This document shows, piece after piece, positions 1 through 9,351 of a stretch of DNA of 64,000 bases (its first letter is position 1; each line of letters opens with the position of its first letter). Under the pieces are notes generated by a model. The model did not search any database and was not told where the DNA came from. It saw nothing but the letters and a program-made list of their open reading frames with translations. Source of the DNA: Astragalus membranaceus (taxonomy: Eukaryota > Streptophyta > Magnoliopsida > Fabales > Fabaceae); the NCBI GenBank assembly GCA_039519185.1, contig CM076854.1:67643448-67707447 (forward strand), read 5' to 3'. A program made the translations under genes and the position numbers.

Positions 1-299
1 CTTTCAAATCGAATAATTTGGGACCCGTTTTAAAAACTCCAATTCTTTTCCAATTTCTGTAGTAGTTAAATAAGGTGAGGGGGATTGTCTCTCTTTCCCC
101 ACCCCTCCCGTCCCATCTGAACTCCCAAAATAGGGTGTAAGTATCATAATTTTTCGATTTTATACGATCACTTTTGATCTCACGAGCATCTTAATTATGC
201 CAAAATTAGAAAGCCATGATACGTCGAAGAAGATTATAATTGAGGAGGGACATTGAAATTATAAAAGGAGAAAAATTATTAAGGAACAAGATAGCACAA

Positions 300-772
300 T
301 TGTAAAATGAGGACCAAAATCTCAAGATCGTGTAATTGGGAGACTAAAAGTGAAAATAAGTCAAAACAAAATAAGCAGATGAAATCTAGAACCATACCTT
401 TGTAGTTCTTCAAATTGGAATTTACTCCAATCCCTGTTGCTTCTGTTTGTTCTTTGCTTCTTTGGTGGATGGAATATATTATGGAATACATTATTGTTGG
501 CCCTTTTACTACGTACCTTGTTGAATGGGTAGTTTATTTCCACACTACTTAAATCAAAAGATGATAACATTAAAACAGGATGTCCATTGTAGTTGAAAGT
601 CAATAGGTGACCATGTGCTAGAAAATGGTACTCTGCAAACTCTTTCCAACCCTTAACAAGCCAAACTCGGCCATCACGTTTCTCCAAATCAACTTCCCAC
701 TTGGAACCATTTGGAAGTTTAAGAAACATTGTGTCGGGTAAACATTTTTCCTATCTCCTCACAAACCTTTGT
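300..772 (-). pseudogene. B3 DNA-binding domain gene fragment (VRN1/REM-like), broken copy
   Basis: On the minus strand the frame opening at 729 encodes the second half of a plant B3 domain, with LPNGSKWEVDL, WKEFAEYHFLAHGH and VEINYPFNK visible, followed by a basic PPKKQRTN tail. It matches the copy at 14499-14870. B3 domains of the REM/VRN1 group bind DNA in the nucleus. Three breaks are seen. Homology to the other copy stops near 773, so the first exon and the start of the second are gone. An in-frame TAG lies at 751-753. One extra base near 430-440 shifts the frame, so the SNL-type tail continues in another frame. A splice donor (AAG/GTATGG, exon end 398) is still shared with the other copy, and intron homology continues to about 300. 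I call it a dead duplicate with good confidence; the exact subfamily is uncertain. Confidence 0.8.
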
Positions 773-984
773 GTCGCTACAGTGTCTTGGTAGGTAGAGA
801 AACCCTAATACAATCCAGACAGCAACCCTGGGACTAAAAACACACCGAAAGCTTCAACAATTTGACTAGTTCATGGCTTAAGGGGATCCTTGCGGCGATC
901 AACTGGTATTGTATTTAAATACCCTAATACAATCCAATTTTACTATATTTTAATTTATATTTTGGCTAACTTTTAATAAATTTC

Positions 985-1133
985 CAAGGTCCTCGCAGGG
1001 ACCGTGGGGATCCGTGGGGATGGGGGAGAAAAACTCCACAAAACGGGGATCGGGGATGGGGGGCAATTTAGGAGGCGGGGACGGGGAGTGGGGGAGTGCT
1101 CCCCAACCCCGCCCTGCCCCATTGCCATCTCTA
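985..1133. mobile_element. G-rich hAT-type MITE terminus
   Basis: The stretch has repeated GGGGAT and CGGGGA words and ends in CCCCATTGCCATCTCTA. Read on the minus strand this is TAGAGATGGCAATGGGG, a terminus I know from many degenerate plant hAT-like MITEs. The opposite terminus is not seen. An 81-residue open frame here is just the low-complexity repeat. The sequences at 773-984 and 1134-1350 hold nothing I recognise. Confidence 0.4.
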
Positions 1134-1350
1134 GAGGGAATTCACTGGAAGCCTCAGTAAAGCCTTATCTTAAATGGTGCCCTAACAATACCAGAGAAAC
1201 CAAAATAACAACAAAACTAGGGTTGGGGTTTAGAATAGGTAAACTATGAGTAAAAATGAGCCCCAATATAAAAATAGGAACATTAGCCACATGGAGTTAC
1301 CTCAGAGAAAGGAAGAGGTGAAATAGGACTTAAAGCGTATGTGCAGCCCT

Positions 1351-1398
1351 AGACTCATTGGTGCGATCAGTTGAGACTCATCGGTGCGATCAACTGAG
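1351..1398. repeat. 24-bp direct duplication
   Basis: Two adjacent near-identical copies of a 24-base unit (AGACTCATTGGTGCGATCAG and continuation). The rest of 1134-1666 is non-coding. It shows no open frame with domain signal, and the 101- and 62-residue frames on opposite strands have no recognisable content. Confidence 0.7.
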
Positions 1399-1666
1399 CG
1401 AGTGATGAACTAGTTAATTACGCTTTGATTTTCAACCAAAGAGCTTGAAATTCATTTTAATGGAATTTCATCACTCGTCTTTAGTTCCTCTCTCTATTTA
1501 CTACATGGCGGAGGTAAGGGAGTTATATAACTGTTTGGTTAATTCCCCAAGCGCTTACATATTTTTTTTTTACAAATTTCACTCCCAACGCACTTGGATG
1601 GGAATTGGGCGCATTTGCGTGCCCACGACACGGCATGGAGAATTGGACGCCATGATGTGCCAACCT

Positions 1667-3464
1667 AGTTCTTATCCATTCTCTGATTTCTGTCCAATCA
1701 GGATTCGCCACGTGTTTGGACCCACGCGACTTTGTCTATTTGTCTTCTAGCTCCACGTGTTTGTGTGAGGAGTTGAACAATTATTATGTCTCTTTTTTCG
1801 CTGACTTAAAACCCTAGTTCGCATCCTTATTCAAGGACCTTTTTGACTATACTTACTCACATAATTAACCACTCCTTCCAAGCCTTAATGGACCTCAATT
1901 TTAACCCCAAATCAAGTGCAATTATTACGGTTTTACTAAGCGTGTTTGGTATCAAATGCATGTCTGAATAGGGTTAATCACATAATAGATCATGGCATAT
2001 TAGGGTTACAAAATTTGGGACGCTACATCAACAAATGTTGTTGTTTTTCATAAAATTATTTGTCTTTTTCTCATTATGCCATTGATTGTTTATTAATCAT
2101 AGTTCTTATCCATTCTCTGATTTCTGTCCAATCAGGATTCGCCACGTGTTTGGACCCACACGACTTTGTCTTTTTGTCTTCTAGCTCCACGTTTTGTCGT
2201 GGGATCTACACACCATTGTGTGAGGAGTTGAACAATTTTTGTGTCTCCTTTTTCACTGACATAAAACCCTAGTTATCATCCTTATTCAAGGACCTTTTTG
2301 ACTATACTTACTCACATATTTAACCATTCCTTCGAAGCCTTAATGGACCTCAATTTTAACCCCAAATCAAGTGCAATTATTATGGTTTTACTAAGCGAGT
2401 TTGGTATCAAATGCATGTCTGAATAGGTTTAATCACATAATAGATCATGGCATATTAGGGTTACAAAATTTGGGACGTTACATCAACAAATTTTGTTGTT
2501 TTTCATAAAATTATTAGTGCTTTTCTCATTATGCCATTGATTGTTTATTAATCATAGCTCTTATCCATTCTATGATTTCTGTCCAATCAGGATTCGCCAT
2601 GTGTTTGGACCCACGCAACTTTGTCTTTTTGTCTTTTAGCTCCACGTTTTGTCGTGGGATCTACACACCATTGTGTGAGGAGTTGAACAATTTTTGTGTC
2701 TCTTTTTTCGCTGACTTAAAACCCTAGTTCTCATCCTTATTCAAGGACCTTTTTGACTATACTTACTCACATATTTAACCACTCCTTCCAAGCCTTAATC
2801 GACATCAATTTTAACTCCAAATCAAGTGCAATTATTATGGTTTTACTAAGCGAGTTTGGTATCAAATGCATGTCTGAATAGGTTTAATCACAGAATAGAT
2901 CATGGCATATTAGGGTTACAAAATTTGGGACGTTACATCAACAAATTTTGTTGTTTTTCATAAAATTATTAGTACTTTTCTCATTATGCCATTGGTTGTT
3001 TATTAATCATAGCTCTTATCCATTCTCTGATTTCTGTCCAATCAGGATTCGCCACGTGTTTGGACCCACGCGACTTTGTCTTTTTGTCTTCTAGCTCCAC
3101 GTTTTGTCGTAGGATCTACACACCATTGTGTGAGGAGTTGAACAATTTTTGTGTCTCTTTTTTCGCTGACTTAAAACCCTAGTTCTCATCCTTATTCAAG
3201 GACTTTTTGACTATACTTACTCACATATTTAACCACTCCTTCCAAGCCTTAATGGACCTCAATTTTAACCCCAAATCAAGTGCAATTATTACGGTTTTAC
3301 TAAGCGAGTTTGGTATCAAATGCATGTCTAAATAGGGTTAATCACATAATAGATCATGGCATATTAGGGTTACAAAATTTGGGATGTTACATCAGCAAAT
3401 TTTGTTGTTTTTCATAAAATTATTAGTCTTTTTCTCATTATGCCATTGATTGTTTATTAATCAT
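1667..3464. repeat. Tandem repeat, four copies of a ~455-bp unit
   Basis: Four head-to-tail copies begin with AG(T/C)TCTTATCCATTC at 1667, 2101, 2556 and 3011. The last ends at 3464 at ATTAATCAT. Copies 2-4 are 454-455 bp. Copy 1 is about 21-27 bp shorter because it lacks the segment between CTCCACG and TGTGTGAGGAG. The copies differ by scattered substitutions, so the array is not brand new. Each unit contains CCACGTG-type G-box words (GCCACGTGTTTGG) and an ACCCTAG word. No protein is encoded: the 70-residue frame at 2060-2272 is not conserved between units as a coding frame. It could be a young satellite seed or an amplified piece of a transposon. Confidence 0.92.
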
Positions 3465-3482
3465 CACACTTATTTCTCTCTC

Positions 3483-3545
3483 CACAACTAAAAAACAAAT
3501 ATTTTCTAAAATAACAACTAAAAAACAAATATTTTCTAAAATATC
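3483..3545. repeat. ~31-bp direct duplication
   Basis: The AT-rich unit ACAACTAAAAAACAAATATT plus TTCTAAAAT occurs twice in a row just after the 455-bp array. The following 3546-3689 is AT-rich with nothing recognisable. Confidence 0.8.
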
Positions 3546-3698
3546 AACAAATAATATGAAACAGAGGGTAATCAAAATTTCAACAAATTAACATTGTAAA
3601 TTGTGAGACCTTCATGGCAAATAGTTTTAAAATGTACCATACACAAATTGGTCACCTAATTTGTTGTCCGTTGAGTCATAACCATCTAATATATTTTG

Positions 3699-4076
3699 GG
3701 CTAAACTATTGTTTTGGCCCTTTATCTTTGGGGTTGTGGTCACTTTGGCCCTTTATCTTTTTTTTTTCTCATTTTAGACCCTCATGTTTTTTGTGTGTAT
3801 CATTTTGGCCCCTGCCGTTATGTTTATGTTTTTTGTAGCAAATTTTTAAGGACGAAAATGAAATCAATTAAAAACATAAGGGCCCAAAATGAAATCAATT
3901 AAAAACATAAGGGACTAAAATGAAATCAATTAAAAACATAAGGGACCAAAATGATAACGGCAGGGGCCAAAATGACACACACAAAAAACATGAGGGTCTA
4001 AAATGAGAAAAAAAAAAGATAAAGGGCCAAAGTGACCACAACCCCAAAGATAAAGGGCCAAAAGAGCAATTTAGCC
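3699..4076. mobile_element. Fold-back MITE (Mutator-type) with 9-bp target duplication
   Basis: The left arm starts GGCTAAAC and the right arm ends TTTAGCC. Each arm is about 135 bp and reads as the inverted complement of the other (TTTGGCCCTTTATCTTTGGG against CCCAAAGATAAAGGGCCAAA). The centre holds short repeats of AAAACATAAGGG. The element is flanked by a perfect 9-bp direct repeat TATATTTTG at 3690-3698 and 4077-4085. Nine-base duplications are characteristic of Mutator-superfamily transposition. No protein is encoded, so it would need a transposase in trans. The three short frames on both strands are mirror images from the inverted repeat. Confidence 0.85.
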
Positions 4077-4085
4077 TATATTTTG

Positions 4086-4385
4086 AGTTATTAGCCAATT
4101 AGTCCTTGAAGTTTTACAAAAATTTAATGTAGTCTCTTAGATTTACAATATATCAACTTAGTCCCTGATTTTTGCAATTTGTTTCAATTTAATCCCTCCA
4201 TTATATCAATTTAGTTTCTCTATTTTGTAGAAAAGGACTAAATTGGAACAATTTTTCAAAAGTCAGAGATTGATATACTAAATTAATACGTGGGAACTAA
4301 ATATGTATTGGAGGAAGATGCTAGAGGACTTTGGAAGAAAAATTCTTCAAATTATTTCTCTTGTCTACAAAAACGCACTCTCAAA
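4086..4385. other. AT-rich spacer with a probable second small fold-back
   Basis: Non-coding. Between about 4120 and 4300 the words TTAGTCCCTGATTTTTG and TCAAAAGTCAGAGATTGATA read as diverged inverted copies, suggesting an older, smaller fold-back MITE. I cannot fix its ends or a target duplication. Confidence 0.35.
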
Positions 4386-4640
4386 CACTAGTGCAGAATA
4401 GAGATTTAAAGTCGGATAAACTAGGCTTTTAAAATCGGGTGTGAGCCCGACTTCTATTAGAGCGACTTAGCAAGTGAGAGAAAGTCGGGTAAATATGCGA
4501 CTTAAAAAGTATGTTATTCAGTCGGACAATAAGCGTCCGACTTTAATTACCCATGTTTGTCCTGGTCAGTCATCTGTAAATTACTTTTAAAGTCGGATTA
4601 TAGTGACACCTAACTTTAAAAGTGTTTATTGTTTGTTTTG
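4386..4640. mobile_element. CACTA (En/Spm) transposon terminus, partner end not found
   Basis: Starts CACTAGTGCAGAA, a CACTA-type terminus. It is followed by clustered subterminal words AAAGTCGGA, AGTCGGGT, CAGTCGGAC and GTCCGACTTTA in both orientations over about 250 bp. Such subterminal arrays bind the transposase TnpA in the family. No matching TTCTGCACTAGTG end with the same subterminal words was found in the window, so this is a truncated end or its partner has been lost. 4641-5025 is AT-rich and unassigned. Confidence 0.6.
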
Positions 4641-6738
4641 AAATTATTTTCTTTTTTGGTGCTTCTCTCTACAGATACAAATATTTTCAGTAAATCCACA
4701 TATACTTTTAGCAACTAGCCAAGAGGAACAACTCTTACATTTCATAACCAAAATTTACGTTAATGTACTACACTTTCATCTTTGCAGAAAAACACATACA
4801 CAAATTCCTAAATTCTAATATACTAGTTTTAACGAACAATTAAATGTACAACAAAAGACTATGAAGTATCACTTAAGTTGTTTTTTTCATTCTCTCTTTC
4901 CAATTGGCTTACGCTCTACATACAACTTTAGAAGGAACTCTGCCCAAACTTGTCTAACGTGCTTCAATTTGCCATGCAAAATGCGTGAATGCGATTGATC
5001 TTAATCTTTTTCTGCAGATTTCAATATGGTAAGAGTTGATGAACATGGTACTGAAATCAGCTTTTCACGTTTACTTGCTCGTAAGTCGCTAGTTGCTCTG
5101 TAATCTTTCTGTTGTTTTCAAGAATCAAATGTTGGTGCAATTTTCTATTAATTGTTAATAGTCGCTTGTTAAGACATTCATGGTTGGATCACACTAACCA
5201 ACAAGACTTCATGTTGTGGTTTTGGGTTTCTTTATTGCAGTTCAGGTTTGTCATGGTCAGGATGAAAATCTCACTGATATGGTTGTTTCAGGTTCTTAAA
5301 TTATAATTGTCAAATTCTATGATTTTAATTGTTTAAATTTTGGGTAACAATATATGTGTTCATGTATGGTTAGGGGGTACTAACCATATATGTGTACAAT
5401 TATGGTTAGTGTTATCTGACGTTGCCTTCCCATGCTTGGCTGATTCATTTTTTCGTTTCTTTTATAATGTCTGCATAGATTCAGATACCATTGTCGGATG
5501 TGACAATAACGAATTCGATGATGTTGTGGTTGCAGGTTGCATGCTGATTTGTTATTATATAATAAATATGTTTTTTATGATGTTGTATGTTGGATATTGA
5601 TTTTTTTACTTGGTTTTGATAGGGGTTACTCATCACCCTTCGGATGTTAATTCTTGGAAAGATCTTGCTTTTCGCACAGAGTCGGATGCATATGCTTTTT
5701 ACAGCTCTTACACCAAATCTTTGGGTTTCACAATTAAGAAGGAAAACGTGTGGCACGATAGCAAGAATAAAAAGACTGAGATCCCTAACTATCTGAATAT
5801 GATGTGTCACAAACAAGGTTTTAAGATGGTCTGTAAGGAGGTTCCAGGGGATGCTTTGAATAAAAGGAAAGATACGAGGACGGGTTGTCTACGACAATGA
5901 AGTTTAAGATGGGTGTTGACAAGGGTGGGTATGTTATTACCAAGTGGAACGATGTTCACAATCATCTTTTGATAGATGCCGATATGAGGCACCTTCTGCC
6001 ACTTAATAAAACTATCATGAAAAATCAGAAAGTTGTTATATCCAATTATTTGGCATCTGGGATATCAGCGAGGGCTACATACGACTCTATGGCCCGGGCT
6101 GCTGGTGGTGTTAAAAAACATGGTTTTCTACGCAATGATTTGAAGAATCACCTATCTGTTATCAAGGCATAGGCATTGAAACCTGGAGAGGCTACTGTGT
6201 TGCAAGCGTGGTTCACGCAGTAGGCATTGGTAAGGCCTGGTTTTTACTACGACATTCAAGTCGATGAAGACGAGGCAATTTGTTCAATTTTCTGGGCTGG
6301 TTATGTCATGCGGGCCGATTATGCATTTTTTTGGTGATTTTGTCAGTTATATTGTTTGCTAAATTGTTTTAACCTTGTCTGATATAACCATGAATTTTTT
6401 TGTTTATTTTACTTCACCACTGCACTAACCTCTGATGTACTTCTGTGTGGTTATTTTTTCGTATCCATCTTTGCATGTATTTATGGTTATTTAATCATGA
6501 GGAATGGTTTCGTACTAATTGTTACTTCTATGTATTTTTAGGTATTTTTATTGCCTTTAATCACCATAAAGGTACTTGTGTGTTTGGTGGCGCGTTTCTT
6601 TATGATGAAACCGCCGCAACATTCAAATGGTTGTTCGAGACTTTTATTAAATGTATGAATGGAAAGAAACCTGAGACCTTTATCTGCCATTGCTGTTGGT
6701 GTTCGTGAGGTTTTCCCGAACGTTTTTCATGCTTTATG

Positions 6739-8337
6739 TGTTGAACCAAGGTCAAACACTCTTTGTTTTGTAAGATAACAAATTACAATCTGTTCACTAA
6801 TGATTATAGTTTAACCAAAGCACAGAGCATGAACCAAAGCGCTTGACATGATATCTTAAAGTGTAGCAGCTCGGAGGAGAAGCTACTCAAGCATTCAAGA
6901 CTTATGTGCTTTTGCTTCCCATAGGACGCCTGTAAGATCCCGTCACTTCAGCTTTATGACTTTTGTAGTTGAGAGATGATATTTTAAAATACAACTGTTT
7001 TGTTAAAATAGAATTGAGCTAGGCTTGGTAAAATCTTTTATATAAACGCTAATAGGTTAGGCACAAATAATGAATTGTTGTTTTTCAAAGAAAATGGATT
7101 CATGGCTTAGTGTTTTAAAAGAACTTGTTTTTGAAGTAAAGAATCGATTCTTGATTTCGTCTTTAAAGCAAGAAATCGATTTCTCTCTTGCTTTTAGAGT
7201 TAGAAATCGAGTTCTCACTTCCTAGTGTAAAGCCAAGAATCGATTTGTGGCTTGATTGTTTTTAAAAGAACTTGTTTTGGAAAGAAAACAATCGATTGAT
7301 GACTTTGTGTATTTTAAACACTAAATCGATTTTTTAACTTGTTTTGGAAGCCAAAAATCGATTTCTCTTCTATTCTTTTAAAGCAAGAAATCGATTTGTT
7401 ACTTGTGTTTTTGGAATCACAACTTGTTTTTGAAGCTAGCAATCGATTTCTCTCTTAGTTCATTAAAGCTAGCAATCGATTTCTCTCTCATTTCATTAAG
7501 CAAGAAATCGATTTCTCTCCTTGTTTAAAAGGACAACAATCGATTGTCCACATATTACAATAGAGTTAAGAATCGTTCCAACGGTCGTTTTTTTACAATC
7601 TCTATAAATAGGCTTAGGGTTTCTCACAAATCTCAACAACCTACAAAATCTAAAAAGAACCGTCACACTCATACTTCACGTTTTTCATCACTGGTTAGGT
7701 TGGGAATCACGCTAATCCAAATCTCTCATCTCTCTCAACTACATCATTGTCATATGCTTGAGTGATTGGATCCTAGTTCTCAATTGTAAACATCTATATT
7801 TGATTGTTGTGAAATCCTGAGATTTGTCTTGGGTAATTCAATCAGGGAAATTGAATTGTAGTGAAATCCTTAGCGGGGAGCTTGGGTTCTCAATTTGGGA
7901 AAATTGAGATTGGTGTGATAGCTATAGGGGATTTGCTTGCTTGTAATACGTTGAAGAAGTTCTTCTCTTATAGTGGTTATTATCAAGTCCGAAGGTTGCA
8001 AAGCTGGAGGCCGAGAACGTAGGGCTTTTTATCCCGAACCCCGTAAAAATCACGGTGTACTTCTTCTCCTTATCTTTACATTGAATTTCCCTTATAATTG
8101 TTAATTGTTATTGCTTTTGATATTATTGTGCTTAGATATCATTATCTTTGTAATTGTTTCTGCCTATTGTTATAGCTTGCATAGTTGTTGCATATAGTTC
8201 AAATCCTTTTTTTCCGCATTCGATTTAAACTAGCATCTTCAATTCTCAAAAATAAATAAAAAAAAGATTTCATTTTTAGCACATAACCTTATTCACCCCC
8301 CCCCCCCCCCCCTCTAAGGTTATCAGATAGTCCAACA
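6739..8337 (+). mobile_element. Solo LTR, SIRE1/Maximus-like (Ty1/copia), 1599 bp
   Basis: Begins TGTTGAACCAAGG and ends TAGTCCAACA. It is flanked by a perfect 5-bp duplication TTATG at 6734-6738 and 8338-8342, inside the transposase reading frame. It has TG...CA ends, a TATA box (CTATAAATAGG, about 7602), a dozen ATCGAT words upstream of it, and a C-run near its 3' end (ATTCACCCC, then TCTAAGG), which I associate with SIRE/Maximus LTRs. There is no internal region or second LTR, so it arose by LTR-LTR recombination. The insertion is well supported; the family name is from memory. Confidence 0.8.
7130..7545 (+). promoter_or_regulatory. ATCGAT-word array upstream of LTR TATA box
   Basis: About twelve copies of the palindromic core ATCGAT (mostly AAATCGATTTCTCTC or CAATCGATTG) are spaced 25-45 bp apart and end about 60 bp before TATAAATAGG. 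The spacing words (CTTGTTTTTGAAG, AAAGCAAG) are also repeated. Iterated elements at this place act as enhancers in some plant copia LTRs such as Tnt1; here the function is inferred. Confidence 0.6.
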
Positions 8338-8894
8338 TTATGTTCTTGGCACATTAAACAAAATGCCACTAAGAGACTTGGGGCTGGGGACACTGCTAAG
8401 TTTTTCGATGAATTCAAGCATCTGGTAAAGCATGTTGATAACGAGGAACAATTTGAATACTCCTGGAAGCATATGATAGACGAATGCTTCGATAATGGAC
8501 ACTGTTCTGACATGAATTGGTTAAACTTCATTTACACCAGCAGGAGGCAATGGTCTTCTGCTTGGGTGAAGAATACATTCACGACTAGGAAGAAGACCAC
8601 GCAACGTAGCGAACAATTCAATGCCTTTGCTCGATTTTTTCTGAAGACTGAATACTCCATCTCTCAACTGTTTTCTAGGTTCCAAGATCTCCTTGATGAT
8701 TTGCAAAGTACACAATTACAATCTTGTAAGGTTGAATGTAGGATCCATTTTGCATTGGTACATAAGTTTGTCACTGCGTGATACATTTTGAACTTATAAG
8801 TGCAATTTCCAAAACAATTAATTGATGGAGTGTTTAATGTAGCAGCTAATTACTATTCAAATTTGTGGCTAGTGAATATGTGATTTTGTTATAA

Positions 8895-9053
8895 TGTGGT
8901 AAGGGGAACTAACCACAGATTAGTACCACAATGGTTAGTGGCCACTAACCACAGAATTGCAAAACACTGGTTAGATGCCACCAACCACAGATTTGTACCA
9001 TAGTGGTTAGTTGCCACTAACCACAGGTTTGCAGATTCATGGTTAGATACATT
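8895..9053. repeat. TTAGTGGC/CTAACCACAG minisatellite, cluster 1
   Basis: Alternating inverted words (GGTTAGTGGC, CCACTAACCACAG, ATTTGTACCA, ACTGGTTAGATGCC) form a diverged repeat of about 36-40 bp. The same words form clusters at 10611-10827 and 12013-12135, and isolated copies lie near 5375-5410. It lies between the 3' ends of the facing MULE genes. Confidence 0.8.
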
Positions 9054-9351
9054 CAACTAGCCAAAGATTTGCATAACTATTACTTCTCTCTAACAATATT
9101 ACTTGTCACTAACAACAAACTCACAAATCGATGGCATGTAGAAACCCTAAACCCTCAACTACATAATTAAACTTAAAATGCAGCGGAGAAAAGATCTAAC
9201 AACCACAGATTTGTAATACCACACGTAATATTATGGCAATCTTATGTTTGAAAAAGTTTGATCTCATAAATGCAATGGCCACTAAATTAATAGGTGGATT
9301 TGGTAATGGTTAGTTTCCACTTACTATGGCCAGTCCGATGACCAAATATAT

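Larger units (their letters stand above)
5026..8781 (+). pseudogene. MULE transposase of the FAR1/FHY3 type, interrupted and decayed
   Basis: A plausible first exon runs 5026-5080 (ATG to CTC/GTAAGT). Small exons follow, then a FAR1-type DNA-binding domain at about 5622-5990 (residues such as FRTESDAYAFYSSYTKSLGF and VITKWNDVHNHLL). The MULE transposase core follows at about 6240-6740 (FNHHKGTCVFGGAFLYDE, WLFETFIKCMNGKKP). Its continuation is at 8343-8781 (SWHIKQNA, TTQRSEQFNAF). A solo LTR occupies 6739-8337. Removing it and one copy of ttatg makes the codons continuous across the join. Damage: a frameshift near 5890, TAG at 6170-6172 and 6221-6223, an extra T in the run near 6330, and a deletion near 6685 that removes the segment where the family has its TDQ catalytic Asp motif. 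The C-terminal SWIM finger is missing. It is non-functional. Confidence 0.85.

Noticed and set aside
8289..8531. 80-residue minus frame ending in a Gly run
   Set aside because: The poly-C run of the LTR read backwards; opposite strand of the transposase exon.
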